Below, piece by piece: positions 47,468 to 59,866 of a stretch of DNA of 64,000 nucleotides (the first letter of the stretch is position 1; the number at the start of each line of letters is the position of its first letter). Source of the stretch: Mesocentrotus franciscanus (taxonomy: Eukaryota > Echinodermata > Echinoidea > Camarodonta > Strongylocentrotidae); contig CP137668.1 of the NCBI GenBank assembly GCA_037976565.1, positions 24,200,280-24,264,279 on the forward strand, given 5' to 3'. A program made the position numbers and the translations under genes. Below the pieces are notes generated by a model. It searched no databases. It saw nothing but the letters and a program-made list of their open reading frames with translations, and had not been told where the DNA came from.

Positions 47468-47710
47468 GATCTCATCATTATGATTTACACAGATAACGTC
47501 CCTTCTCTGTATATGTCATGTGGTTTGAAATCTTAAATGCTCTTTAAATTTGCACCGAATGTAACAAAATATCTAAGGATGATATTTTGCAATGTTGATT
47601 GCTGGTTTGTTCTGCTTACAATAATATTTTGTTTAATCTAAACTACTCAAAAAAAGTTCGCCAACTCAAGTTTGAGCATTGATATCTCTTTAGTTACTAT
47701 ATTATCATGA

Positions 47711-47935
47711 TAGACCATTTTCGTTATGTAATCAAATTTAATGCACAAATCTTTGTTTAGTGCCTCGTTACAAATTATTTCATTCACCTGTTACAAATAA
47801 TTGTATTTAAATAGTCAGAATGCGATTTGCATACATTTATCGTTGCTAGGTAGGAAAAACATTATGGCTTGTCCTACCTACTACCTAGCAACACGTAATG
47901 TATGCGATTCGCATTCTGACTATTGAATTATATGA
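47711..47935. mobile_element. hairpin MITE, AATAGACCATTTT family, truncated copy
   Basis: Starts ATAGACCATTTTCGTTATGT and shares GTGCCTCGTTACAAATTATT and the GTTGCTAGGTAGGA / TACCTAGCAACACG inner hairpin with 14424-14704. It lacks the right terminal repeat. Confidence 0.8.
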
Positions 47936-48662
47936 TATATTTTATACTTCTACTGTTTTACTCTTTTTAAAACTGGGCTGTCAATTTTAAAGTCATTAGT
48001 AATTGTCTTTTTAAAGTGACAATTTTCTTCTTCTAGGGTATGCTGGTTAATACTGCTTCCTGTTTTAAAACTGTTTAGTGTGAAATGAATAAGTTTGATT
48101 GTTTTTTATATTGCCAATTTCGATAAAAACTATAATCATGTGCATCGCATATTTCAGAACATATTTTATTATGGGAACCTAGCTCCAAGAATAATCAGGT
48201 CTTTTATTCTTAGTTGACTGAACAAAAGTTTTTAGCAAATTTATCCAACCATGTTTTAAGAACTACTTAGAAAGCAATGTGTAATGCTATATGATTTTGA
48301 ATTTCCAATATAATGATGCAAGAGTTTGATCAAATCAGTTGCAGGCATATTGTACCTGGCATTGTTGAAGAAAGAAAACATTTAGATGTACATGTTTTGG
48401 TCTGATACGATGACTTTTAATCTACTGCAATTGTATGGGATGGATGTACATGTATGAATAGTTATGCTTTCTTGCTCTTGTGATGCAAGTACATTTAGGA
48501 TCAAGTAATCTTATACACATGTGCCTGTAGAAGAAGCTTCTTGACAAGGTAAGAGACATTATAACTCTGATCATGCAGATTGAATAGGATAATATCCAAT
48601 AAACCTATATTTAATCATACATACATATTACTTCAAATCTATCCTATCATATATATGTACTT

Positions 48663-48945
48663 TTTCCCATTTTGATAATAATAATAATAATAATAATAAT
48701 ATTGGGTTCTTGTATAGCGCTCATATCTGTCAGACTTGACACTCCTGGCACTCCCGATTATTACTAACGTATAAGGAGAAAGATAGTGTTCAATGTATTT
48801 TTAGGTATCACGAGGGAGGCAAAGGCCTTTAATCTGACGGATGCCTGTCTTGGTGAAGTAACATGAAGAGAATTCCGTTCGCATTGCCCGTTTCCATGGT
48901 GATGCGGTATGCACTATCCGGAAACCTTAAATTTTCCTCTGCTTA
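48663..48945 (-). mobile_element. SINE-like retroposon, minus strand
   Basis: Begins with an (AAT)n tail (48675-48702) followed by TGGGTTCTTGTATAGCGCTC, the inverse of the L2-like 3' end GAGCGCTATACAAGAACCCA. The body runs through CACTCCTGGCACTCCCGATT to about TTTCCATGGTGATGCGG. Its 5' limit is not clear. Confidence 0.5.
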
Positions 48946-49136
48946 ATCTAAGGATATTCGCATGATGAAGCCATTCAGTGTCTGTGTCTCGCCAGGGGGG
49001 CAATATGTACATGTCATGTATATGTAGATGTAATGAGCCATTTCAAAATACGCACCTACACTCCTACAGTAAATTTGATCGACGAAGACAGTCTCTTACA
49101 AAAACAAAACCAGAGTCTCTCACAAAAACAAAACCA

Positions 49137-49164
49137 AATGAATTGAATTGAATTGAATTGAATG
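49137..49164. repeat. (AATTG)n microsatellite
   Basis: Five GAATT pentamers, a common LINE tail sequence here and at 58.8-59.4 kb. Confidence 0.9.
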
Positions 49165-51296
49165 GTGAACATGTTTCATCTTTGTGATATTAAAAAGCTG
49201 TCTAGCCCTTTGAGATTACTAGAATAATGATAAGGAGAAGATGGAGAAAATATTGTTTCTCACAATTTTTCAAAGCTATCATTTGATTTTCAAAAAGACG
49301 GCTGCCAGCCATAGGAATATGTCTTAGTCAGTAACACCGAAGTGGTCTGTACATGCCAGAATTCGTCATGTACACAATGTTATTATGACAAAAGTAAAGA
49401 CTGAGCAGAACTTTAAAGACACATTCCAATAACGAGTGTTAGCATATACTTCCAGAGCACTTGCATGGCAAAATTAACAGAAATGATAGAACAAGCCTGA
49501 AATGTAGCACTTTTCTGTGGTTGTTAGTTCGTATTTTTGAAATTATTTTTCTTTCGACTGGGATAAACATAATGTAAAATACAATGTATGTATTTTTTTC
49601 TTCTAATAGAAATAACGTTCATATTGTTTAAGACTTAATTGTACTATTGAGATATGTGAGGAGGCTGATAGAGAGATAACTATATATATATATACTGAAG
49701 AGAATCTTTCTCATAACTATGAGCTTTACATCATATAAAGATTACGCCTTGTACATAGCCTAATTTTTATATACGAACTAGCAAAAAAAATAATAAAAAA
49801 TGTTGCCAAAATATATTGAAATTAGATTCTACAGGGCTTTATGTGTTCCTTTTGTATGATGAAAAAAAAATATTAAGAAAATATTTGTTATATGTACAAT
49901 TACCTAATGTAACTAAGGTGATATGTATATATTATAAATATGAAAATGCTATATATAACATTTGATTACTAAGATAGTAGAGTTTAGAGTCACATAAGGG
50001 TGATGGGAGTGATAATGACTTTTTTTTTCAGTTGAGATTGGCTTGTACTTTTATGTTGTTAACTAATGAGAAATGCTTGAAAATGTGATCATATTTGACA
50101 ATATTCCTATGCAGTTTTTTCCTGTGAATAAAAAATACATCAATATTCCTCATAATGCAAAATGTTGTGAATTGTTCTTTTCACTGTGTATCATTGAAAG
50201 GGAAGTCCAACCTGATATTAAATTGGTTTTAATAGAAGTAGAAAAATTAGAGAAACAATTCAGAGAAAGTTTGAGAAAAATCGGACAACAAATAAGAAAG
50301 TTAGGAATCTTTAAAAGTCATGAAAATTATGGAATGTTTGAGACAATTTGGCAATGCGGTCAGAAATTGTGATGTCATCCCTTCACAATTCACCACTGAT
50401 CTGAATGACACAATGACCCAAAATCTCCATTTCTCTGAATGTTAATGGAATAGTAGACCCATCTTATATGGAGGTGCATGAAAGAACATGTTATCTGTGA
50501 TATGTGATCGAGATAGGCATGAAGAAAATATATATTTTGATCAAAATGCAATTTAATTTAATATTGTCCAATATTTCTCAAACCTTCACTGATCTGTTCT
50601 TCTCATTTTTCTCCTTGTATTAAGACAAACTTATTATCAGGGTAGACTTCCCCGTTTAAGTTGATATTAATAATAAATAATAAATTAATAAAAAACAAAT
50701 TAGTGAAAGTTTGAGCGAAATCCAATTAAAAATAGGAAATTTATGAATTTTTGAAACACAAATTGGCAACACGGGGACAGATCTTGCGAGCTCCTCTCCA
50801 TTTTACTTTGTACAGAAAACTTCATAAACGTTCATTTTCTTAGTTATTGATAAACAGAATAGATATGTTTCATACGGGGGTTGTATACAAATATATTTGC
50901 AATAATTATATTTAGGATGAATGTATGATTGAAAATTTTCTGAAGGGGAAATATAGAGTTTTGAAGATTTTTAGTTCGGGGAAAGTCGGAGGGAACCTCG
51001 CATGATACGTCACAGAGTTGCCAAGTAGTGTTTTGATTGATTGCATCTTCAAAAATTCATAACTTTTTAATCGCTTTTTGCTCAAACTCTCACTGACTTG
51101 TTTCTCTCATTTTCTACTTCTATTAAAACCAAATCAATATCAGGGTGAACGTCGCCTTGAAAGAGAGTCATTATAATACTGCTCCATAATAGGGCAAGTC
51201 AGGTCCAAGACGTGTATTTTGTCCATTTGTTACTGATTACATCAAAGATTTGAATACAACTTACACCCTGACGTTTCATTGTATTAAGTTACAAAC
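49165..51296. other. intergenic stretch, no feature seen
   Basis: AT-rich. A distant repeat pair is present: the blocks at 50220-50300 (AATTAGAGAAACAATTCAGA, AGTTTGAGAAAAATCGG) reappear inverted at 51055-51150, suggesting an old foldback of about 0.9 kb. No convincing gene is present; the 99-codon frame at 50073-50372 is part of this repeat. Confidence 0.4.
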
Positions 51297-51687
51297 TTAA
51301 AGAGAAGGTTGAGTTCTGGGAAGTGGTGAACAATAATTTTTGAGCGTTATTGTTATTATGCAAGTGTGGAAGAACAGCAGATAAAAAAAATGTTCCCTGA
51401 AAAGCATGGCTCTTGAAATACCTTGATATTCTAAATATGGCATGTAACAGCATAAAAATCGGGACAGATTTTTATGCCACATGTTCGTGTAGTCCAATAT
51501 ACATATTTTTGTGTACAGTGCTTGTAACTTTACCAAGGCTGGGCCAAATTTCTTATCATTTTGATGATTCCAGAACCTTGCAGTACACACCAATACTTAT
51601 ATGCTAGATGATCAACCTTTTCTGATCGATTCCACACCGTTTCTTTCACAATGCAATCGCATGACCAGAACTCAACTTTATCTTTAA
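51297..51687 (-). mobile_element. TTAA-flanked MITE, 383-bp family, copy 2
   Basis: TTAA at 51297-51300 and 51684-51687 flank 383 bases, the same length as copy 1 (18836-19218) and in inverse orientation: ends AGAGAAGGTTGAGTTCTGGG and CCAGAACTCAACTTTATCT. The interior matches closely throughout. Confidence 0.85.
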
Positions 51688-52036
51688 GAATAGTTTAGAT
51701 GAGACAAAATATCAGAAAAAATTAGATTCTCAATGTTCATTTTTTTTCTCTCCTTATTCCAAGATACTTGGTCACGTATAGGTCACAAAATGACTGATTA
51801 CCTTGAACTACTTTAGAAAAATCAACCTAAGGCAATTTGTGCGTCATCCATTGAAATGTGCGAACATGACAAGGACGTATTTTATTACGTAATCCGAATT
51901 TGATATCTTTGGGATGTACAATTATAGGATATTGACATTGCCCTCAAGTTGATATTTTGGAAGTAGTTGTGATCGTGTTCAAAGGAGATCTATCCAAACC
52001 GAATCATAAAATGATTCAGTATAATTATCATTTGTT

Positions 52037-52096
52037 TGGAGCCAGAAAAGCGTTAACTCTTATCATTTTACACAGAGCTAATGCCCTTCTTGCTTC
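52037..52096. repeat. imperfect palindrome, GAGCCAGAAGGG family
   Basis: TTGGAGCCAGAAAAGCGTTA ... CAGAGCTAATGCCCTTCTTG with TATCATTTTACACAG at the centre. Confidence 0.65.
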
Positions 52097-52426
52097 AAAG
52101 AGACGATAATATATCAAAACCATATTATACAAAGTATTGAGATCATTGAGATCATACATAAATAGCATATGATATCAATTCAGGGTGTTCCCTGATGGAG
52201 GGAAGGTGGGAGGGTGATGTCTTATTACAGTGAAGAGACATCCACCTTTATTGCGTTGTATATCCATTCATAGCCTTTAAATGTATTCTGTCATAAAGAT
52301 ATCACCTTGCTGTACAAACACCAGATGACGGTTATCCATTACCCCCCACCTCTCCCTCTACCTGTATAAATAAGTATGGTGGGTCATATAGGAATTTGTC
52401 GTGATTTAAAAAAAAAGATATTTAAT

Positions 52427-52851
52427 AGGCAAATTAACAACAACAAAAAACGAGTTTCTCGTCCGGACTTTTTCAAAAAAAGGGGGAGGCATGGCATTCC
52501 AATGAAATATTTTTCAATTTTTGATATTTTTTTCCAAAATGGCCACTTTGCTAAAAATAGCTGGCCAAGGTATATTTATTCACAGATATCGTGCTATTTG
52601 AGTATACCGATGTAATGTATGACAAAAACAAATGATTTGTATCATTTTAGTCCACATGCTAAGCAAGTTTCAAAATTCAGAAACAGTGAAAAATGTACAT
52701 GTGTTCAGCTTGAATTAGCTATAGAAGCTATGTATACAAAATGTACATCACAGCCTATTTCTTTGTTGATTTTTTTCTGAATAGTAAATATATAGTTTTC
52801 AAAAAAGAAGGCGGGCGGGGACGAGAAACTCGTCATTTTTGTTATTTGGCC
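52427..52851. mobile_element. hairpin MITE with GAGTTTCTCGTCC ends
   Basis: The left arm AAACGAGTTTCTCGTCCGGA (from about 52450) and the right arm GGACGAGAAACTCGTCATTT (to about 52840) are inverted, with AT-rich flanks that are also roughly complementary (GGCAAATTAACAACAAC / GTTATTTGGCC). The arm is itself palindromic (CGAGTTTCTCG). Confidence 0.65.
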
Positions 52852-53769
52852 TTGTATACAATTTAAAAAAAATATGAAGTTCAGAAAGGTAACATTAATG
52901 ATGATACACATTTGTTACAAAATCAATTTTCAAAACCCAGAACTGCACCAGATTAATACTAAAAATACTTGGGACTATAGTGTGTTGAAATTGAACTGCA
53001 TTCAATGAAGCATTACTAAAGCCACAAAGGAGTGGGCTGTCATGGGGAATTCGAGACCATTCGGGTGGTTATCCCCTAAAACATACAATTTTGGCACTTT
53101 GGGCACATTAATTTTATCAAAATCAGTTGGTGCCATCGTTTTCAACTTAAAATATCACCTAGGAACCCGCATTTAAAAAAAAAAGTGAACACCATTTCCG
53201 TGTTGGAGCCGTCTATGTACCTAACTACTAGACTGAAAACCGTTTTGTGTGCGTGATATGCTTCATCATGAGCTTAATTGAGATGAAAAGAAATGAATGA
53301 ACCACTCGAAAACTTCGAGAGAGAACTCTCGACTTGTATTTTAGTTTTGTTCATAGCGCGCCCACGGAACATGCGCACGTATGCGCGGTCTTTGTGAAAT
53401 CACAATAACCTTATTATGACGTACATGTCATACAAAATATGCTTTTGCCTAGGAACCGGCCGCTTGCGCATATTACTCTAAACTTCTACTTAATACAGAG
53501 AAATCGTTTGAGAAAATACATGTATTTAAAAACATAAATCCGAATTACTTTTTGGTTTCATCCATCTGATTAAGGATTTTTATGAAAATTAAGATGACGT
53601 AATAATAATTTAAGTGTTGAAAACGTCCTGAAGATGTAGGGTAATTGATCCTGTTTCTTTAATGGCTTCGTTCATTTGTGAGATGCACACAGACATGATT
53701 TTTATGGATGCGCTTATCCACGGAATACATAAGTTGTATGTATTTTGGAAGTGGTAGTGACTAAAGAAC
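52852..53769. promoter_or_regulatory. region upstream of the cystin-like gene
   Basis: This should contain the promoter and 5' untranslated region. It includes a GC-richer patch with GCGCGCCCACGGAACATGCG and ATGCGCGG at about 53356-53390. No X-box (RFX site) or TATA element is evident in it. Confidence 0.35.
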
Positions 53770-54351
53770 ATGGGGACCGGGGCATCCAAAAATCAAAGAT
53801 CTAGGGTCGTTCCAAATTGTCAGCAGCCGACCAGATTAAACAACCGAGCACAAAATCGTCGTGCCAGTCGGCGGGAATCGGAAGAACCTGAATACGTTCT
53901 TCTGCCGGGAGTAAAGAACGAAAGATTTTATACCAGTCTCCTTACTCCGCTAGACTTAGAACTACTCAGCGCACCTGGAGAAAGCTCGGAGAGCGTCATG
54001 GAGGAACTGGACGCTCTCCAGACCGAACTGGATCAGGTATTGGTGGGGCACTACTACGCGACCAACAAGCCCGCAGCTGGTGTGCTCTGTACTGCAGAGA
54101 TCGCTGCCCTTGAGAGGCATAACCAGCTTCAGCCTCTACCACAAGACTATAAGCCTGTTATTAGGGATACGAACAAAGATGGTCATAGGGATAGCGACTG
54201 GGTACGACCTGTTGACTTGGTGAGACAGGAGAGAGATCTTGCGGATAGGAAGAAGAGAGAAGTGACGTCCTTCGAACAGGATACAAAGGAAGAGGAGAAG
54301 AAAGAAGAAACACAATCGTCTCTAATTGTGTATGATACGGAAGACGATCAG
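53770..54351 (+). CDS. CYS1: cystin-like myristoylated protein, exon 1
   Basis: Starts at ATGGGGACCGGG; the donor GTATCA follows CAG at 54351. The 194 codons begin MGTGASKNQRSR, a good N-myristoylation signal (Gly2, Ser6) followed by a basic stretch (NNRAQNRRASRR) as in lipid-anchored ciliary proteins. Then come LLPGVKNERFYTSLLTPLDL, a helical acidic block (SVMEELDALQTELDQVL) that may match the LDELL helix of cystin, LCTAEIAALERHNQLQPLP, and a Glu/Lys-rich coiled region. The cystin identity rests on the N-terminus here and the C-terminus in exon 4. The AxEGG ciliary-targeting motif described for mammalian cystin is not seen. Confidence 0.8.
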
Positions 54352-55624
54352 GTATCATTTTTGTTTCTAACTTTTTCCTGTATTCCTCCCCCTATTATTT
54401 CCTTGTTTTTCGTGCTTCCATTAGCCATTCAGTATCTGTAAATGCATTTTCCTAGAGGGCTTAGACAAAAGAGCTCATTAATCGTGATATTGTTTTTTGT
54501 GTCATACGTTAATGATATCACCACAATGTACAATGTACAATCACCACGGGTGTACACCGGTACACCCGATGGTTCTAATTGATAGCCCTACTAGAGCTTC
54601 AATCACATCAAATAGAAAGGAAAAAGACCCTCGCGAAGTTAATTTCTTATAGATTTCTTCATTCTTGATAATGTATGGGACCGCAAACCACCAAAATAAC
54701 TTCGACACATTTGAAATAACGAGTGTGATATATCAAGGGGAAAAGTTACATTGAAAAAGTCATCTATCGTATGCATGAATGATGATTTAAATGATAAATA
54801 AATGTCTAGATAATTCTTATAGTTCAGTTGGGCACGCTAAATACCGTGAATATAAACTTGTTCCTAATAATGCACTTCATATTGCTGAACTGGAATCTAA
54901 AAGAAGGGGTAAGGGAGAAAGCAAATTTAGCATTATTAACATTTCGTCCTATAGATCTAAACAATTTTAATCTTCGTGACCATCTTCATTTGGCAAGTAA
55001 ATGAGATATATTGTTTGTATCATTATGATTTCACCGATAACACTTTTGAATACATAATATGTGGCACTGAATTGGCGCGACACAAAATAATGCTATGATT
55101 CTGCCAATACACATGTTGGTAATATGACTCGATTTCGTTTAAAATTATGCATAGGGTTCTGACTATTCGTGATATACATGTAGTAGCATGTTATTGTAAG
55201 GTTTCTTAGAATGATTCAAGGTAGTGGAAGCAGCATATAATTTATAAATAAAACGGTAGGCCTACGCGATTCTATTTTTAATCACTCAACGACAAAATGA
55301 ATACAAAATCTATTTTCTTTTCATGGCTTTTCATTGGCTAATCACTGGCGTACTGATGGGGGCACTTGCCCCTCCTCCCCCCCAATCAAATTCAAGCGTG
55401 GTTTATTTCTAATTCTATACCAGCGATTTACAAATGTTTCTAAAGTGACGTAATTTTTCCGGGATTTTTCCTCACTTTTTAGTAAATTATACTTTTGTAT
55501 GCGTTTGTTGGAAAATGACAAATTCCCAAATTTACAGTCAGGCAAGTAATATGTTTATTTAAAGGCCTAAATGTCAGGGTGCGCGGAACTAGAAATAGAA
55601 AGAAATAGAGAAAGAAAGAATAGT

Positions 55625-55938
55625 GACCTTCCAGTGTCACAAAATAATGAGGTATCAAAATATGCTCATCTGACCGTGATTTAATGCCTAAAACCCCTGA
55701 GCTTCCGGGGGCTCTGCCTGACCCCACCTGGGGCCCTAAGGCGGGCCCCTGGATGCTCATCTGACGGTAATTTAATGCCTAAAAAACCTGAGCTTCTGGG
55801 GGCTCCACCCCCTGGACCCCACGCAAATTAATGTTCTGCCAGTATCACAAATTAGGTATCAAAATATGCTCATCTGACCGTAACATTAAATGCCTAAAAC
55901 CCCTGATCTTCCGGGGGCTCCGCCCCCTCGACCCCACT
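55625..55938. repeat. GC-rich tandem repeat, three units
   Basis: Three diverged copies of TATGCTCATCTGACCGT ... TAATGCCTAAAACCCCTGAG ... CTTCCGGGGGCTCCGCCCCC (starts near 55661, 55752 and 55865). The middle one is compressed. The spacing is irregular, so a complex duplication is likely. Confidence 0.8.
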
Positions 55939-55939
55939 A

Positions 55940-56033
55940 GGGATTATTATTATTTGTAGTAGCAGTCGTAGAAGAAGTAGTAGTAGTCGTAGAAGAAGTA
56001 GTAGTAGTAGTAGTAGAAGTAAAGTATTATTAT

Positions 56034-56131
<98 letters not shown>

Positions 56132-56132
56132 T
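55940..56132. repeat. (TAG)n microsatellite
   Basis: Nearly 200 bases of GTA/TAG trinucleotides with GTC/GAA interruptions in the first third and a pure run at the end. Confidence 0.95.
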
Positions 56133-56264
56133 AGTAGAAATATATATTTATGGATTTGTTTGTTTATTGATTTATTTGGGATTCCGCCTATGAAACCGCT
56201 ATTTAAAATATTGTTGTCCTTAGGAATTACATTTATAATGGGTAACTAACTTTTATTTTAACAG

Positions 56265-56315
56265 GATCGGAGAGACTTTGACGTACACAAATTCCAAGCA
56301 GTCAACGCCCCTAAG
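56265..56315 (+). CDS. CYS1: cystin-like protein, exon 2
   Basis: 51 bases between TATTTTAACAG and GTAAGA, phase 0 at both ends. Encodes DRRDFDVHKFQAVNAPK. Small but open, in frame, and bounded by good splice sites; it could be skipped without breaking the frame. Confidence 0.7.
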
Positions 56316-56686
56316 GTAAGAAAATTTATAAGACGTAATTCCCTTTTCATGAGATGAAGTTCTAAACTTTTAGTTTGGTGTATTGGTTACATTTATTTTG
56401 TTTAAAGCATAATAAAACGACTGAAATGGTAACGATCTAAGTAGAAACTGTGAGCTGCAGTGGCGTAGCATAGATGCAGACATTATTAAAGATGTACCAC
56501 GGTAACGGGGGCAGGCGAACCGGTCTTAGTTCGTGAATGAACTACAAGTTAACAAGGCCGTTAATTAGGAGGAGGGTGTGTCAAGAGGCCTTTCTAGTTC
56601 TTTACCCCCTCTTTCTCTCTCGCTCTCTCTCTCTCTATCTTCTTTATCTTCCTTTTTTCACAATTTGATTGGAGGCACGTGCCCCC

Positions 56687-56840
56687 ATTAGCTTCGCCAC
56701 TGGAAAGTTTGAATCGCAGGCTGGCATTAATGTCCTTTGGCAAGCCATTAATCCAGTTTTGCCACTCTCCACCCAGATATAAGTGGGTACCTGACAATTG
56801 CTTGAGTATTAATAAGTGTAGGGCCAACAGGAAGAGCAGT
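56687..56840 (+). mobile_element. SINE fragment
   Basis: Contains TTGAATCGCAGGCTGGCATT, TTTTGCCACTCTCCACCCAG and AAGTGGGTACCTGACAATTG, the same core as the SINE at 61100-61345 in opposite orientation. The GTTTGAATCGC block could be a decayed tRNA B box. Confidence 0.6.
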
Positions 56841-56845
56841 AATCT

Positions 56846-56998
56846 AGGCCCTGTTTCATAAAACCTGATATCAATAACAGGTTATACAAGCTACTGTTAT
56901 AAGTTACTGAAATCATGGAATCTGATTGGCTGAGAACAAATTTGTCATAGAAATTTAGCATTTGTTATAGATAACAAGTTTTATGAAACAGGCCCCTG
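56846..56998. mobile_element. hairpin MITE, GGGCCCTGTTTCATAAAA family, copy 3
   Basis: AGGCCCTGTTTCATAAAACC to GTTTTATGAAACAGGCCCCT, same orientation as copy 1, in intron 2 of the cystin-like gene. Confidence 0.85.
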
Positions 56999-57904
56999 GT
57001 GTGTCTACCATAAAGAAGACCCTATGATTATTGAACTAAGTATAGACCCTCTGTCCGTCTCCTTTTAGCAATTTCAGTTATAATTATTCCCTTATTCTGA
57101 AATTTGCAAGACAAACTACACGTATAAGAAATCCCCCCTCAACGGAGGCTTGCTTGGTTTGTCCCATTGGTTTCACGAGGAGAAAACTTAAGATTTCACT
57201 AAATTATAGAAAACCTAAGATTTCATTAAAATGCAAAATGTAAGATTTCACTAATTAGTGAAAAACTACCGAGCGATGGAAAATTCAAGATTTTACTAAA
57301 TAATGGAAAGCGTAGGATATAATAACTATCATTTTCTATATTTTCATCTTACATTTTATTTATTCACTGTATCCATTTTATTGTCGCCCTGTCCTCTATG
57401 TGATAAGGAAATTACTGGGGCTGTAGGCTTATTTAATTCCCTTTATTGATCAATGAAAGGTGATTCAAACAAAAAAATCTAGAATTCAGGATGGCCACTT
57501 AAGTCATGATCCTTTAAATTTAAATTACGCTTTTTCAAGTTTACAGATTCGCGATACATTTTAAATTGCTAAAATGTCATGTAATATCTTTGAAAATGCC
57601 AAAATAACGTTATTTAGATGTAAATGCTACACAAGTTGTTTCTAGTTAGATACTATACATGCCCCTGTACTTGCTCCTAAAGTAATACATGAGTGAATGA
57701 AAAGGAAATTAAATTCAAAGTGGAGGAACCAGCAGAAATCAAAGGCTATCTCTTCGATTCAGTTAATTAAATGTATCACCTCAAAACATGAAAACAACAA
57801 CGTATAAATAATTAAAAATAATAAAGAATATTAGATCTACATACAGGATAAAGTGAATTTGAAGTACACTTATTTCAAGAATTTAGTAATGGGAAGTTGA
57901 CTTT

Positions 57905-58480
57905 GAGGAGACGCGATGGTCTAGCGGCAGAGCAGTGGGCTCATAAACAGGAGGTCCCGGCCGCGTCTATTTTTTAACGTAACCTAGCCATCCTAGCGCT
58001 GCATTTGATTGGCTCAATAGGAACCTATACGTCATGCGCTCATGACACACAGAATCTGATGCGATATTTTATGAAATATGATATTTAATTCATACAAAAA
58101 TTACAAGTTCAAAGCTATGTTTATTTAAAATAAATGACAGTGCGACAAAATCGGGAGGCTCACCGTAAACGAATGACTACCCAGGTCGTAACTTGTCCAC
58201 AATCATTGCGACATACTAGTTAGTCGAGAATCTGGTCGATTTAATTTTGATCTCCACCATACCGTACCAACGCAAATATTCATATATTCAAATATTAATA
58301 TGCAGCGCTAGGATGGCTAGGTTACGTTTAAAAAAGACGCGTCCCGGCCGGGAAATGAAGCCGATGCGCTATTTCCCTTTTGTAATGCATTAATCATTAC
58401 CAAGTTCCTCGGACAAGACTTAAAGCCGTCGGTCCTCTGGTTGCTTTCTTACTTACACCTGTACAAGCATACACGTGCTT
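57905..58480 (+). mobile_element. tRNA-derived SINE interrupted by another element
   Basis: The left part GACGCGATGGTCTAGCGGCA, followed by GAGCAGTGGGCTC, resembles a tRNA A box region. After an insertion (57964-58340) the right part resumes GGAAATGAAGCCGATGCGCT and runs through CCGTCGGTCCTCTGGTTGC to the (AAT)-rich end near 58480. The intact B box cannot be judged. Confidence 0.55.
57954..58350. mobile_element. MITE with 40-bp inverted repeats and 9-10 bp target duplication
   Basis: GTCCCGGCCG at 57954-57963 is repeated at 58341-58350. Between them lies a 377-bp element whose ends, CGTCTATTTTTTAACGTAAC CTAGCCATCCTAGCGCTGCA and its inverse, match over about 40 bases with a few mismatches. 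A 9-10 bp duplication with long inverted repeats fits Mutator-like elements (9 bp), or hAT (8 bp) if the boundary is shifted. It sits inside a SINE. Confidence 0.8.
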
Positions 58481-58811
58481 AAATTTATTGATAAATAATT
58501 AATGGATAACGAATGAATGAATAAATTAATTAATTAATTAATAAAATGTAATATGTTATAACAGTAATATTTATAGAACAAAGGCCTAGCAGGAACCTAT
58601 AGCAAGAGGAGAGTCCTCGATCGCTCGTGGGTGTTGGAGCATAGTCCTCTATCCCCACATGCACTGCTCTACTTATTTTTGTTTTGCCCATTGATGCTCA
58701 TACTTCCGTGCAGTGCACCTGTGTATTTTTTTAATTATTTTTCTCGCTTTCTTTCTTTCTGTCTTCCCTTTTCCTTTAAAGTACGACTTAATTTATGATA
58801 TGTTTATATAT

Positions 58812-59404
58812 TTCAATTCAATTCAAATCTAATCAATTCAATTCAAATCATTTATTTCCAAATTCCAACATCAATTAAAACAATGTGTAAAAACAGTCAA
58901 TGGACAATAAAAACATTATAAAACTATGACATTTCAATCAAACGATTAAGAAGATAAAAAACAAACAAGTACAGCATTCAATGAGAAACAAGGTGAAGAA
59001 AGGGAAGAAAACGTAGACCGTATAATACATAAATCAGTATTGACATAAAAAACATAAGTGGGTAATTGGAAAATGGTGAACACAATGAAAGCCAGGTTTG
59101 TGGCTTGTTAGGGTGTGTACACCTAATTTATGTGTTTGTTTTTTTTAAATACATTATTATCATGCAATTTAGAGATTGGTGAAACAATACAAAACGTGAG
59201 AACATGAGAACATAAACATGAAAAACATTTTTTTAAACATATAAGAGCATCGAATATTTTGTATCCTAATACTGTACAATAAAAAATGTTTCTTTTTCTA
59301 TGTTATATTGCAGATGTCATTTTATATCAATTTTATGTAAGCACGCTTTTCATGTTTTGATTAAGTTTATGGAAATAAAATTATTTGAATTGAATTGAAG
59401 TGAA
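58812..59404. mobile_element. foldback bounded by inverted (AATTG)-type tails
   Basis: TTCAATTCAATTCAAATC ... CATTTATTTCC at 58812-58860 and GGAAATAAAATTATTTGAAT ... TGAATTGAAG at 59370-59402 are inverted. Each looks like a LINE 3' tail, facing outward, with AT-rich bodies between. This could be two LINE ends in opposite orientation or one foldback. Confidence 0.5.
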
Positions 59405-59550
59405 TTATGATAATGATTATGATAATAACGATAATGATGATAGTAATCCTTTCTTTAGTGTAAATTGGCATGTCGAATCTATTTTTACATTTAATACTGG
59501 TTGCTAGGATCAATTTCAAAACGTATTAATTTTTACACTGTTTATAGCAG

Positions 59551-59657
59551 GAACCTATTACAGAAGGGGTTGACATATTCAGTCAGACAACCTACAAGAA
59601 CTATTCATCAAGTAACAAGAAGCAGGCCACATCGGATGCCAGTAATATCAACCCAAG
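59551..59657 (+). CDS. CYS1: cystin-like protein, exon 3
   Basis: 107 bases between GTTTATAGCAG and GTTAGG. Encodes EPITEGVDIFSQTTYKNYSS and SNKKQATSDASNINP, then two bases of a split Arg codon. It is Ser/Thr/Asn-rich and probably disordered. Confidence 0.75.
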
Positions 59658-59866
59658 GTTAGGAAATAATTGTTTTCACAAAAGTTAAACTAAATTTTTA
59701 CATTGTTGTTTATTCAGTTCTGGAAAAATACTTTAGGTCGCATTTTTTGGTAGAAATGAATAAGGGCTACTTACTTTTTTCCTCCAATGATCTTTTTCAT
59801 TTTCTACCCCTATACGTCATTTTTGGTTCTACTGTAAATAGTGTAATATTACAACAGTTTCTTACA

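Larger units (their letters stand above)
54352..56264. other. intron 1 of the cystin-like gene
   Basis: 1.9 kb, with a GC-rich tandem repeat and a TAG microsatellite described separately. The rest is AT-rich without features. Confidence 0.7.
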
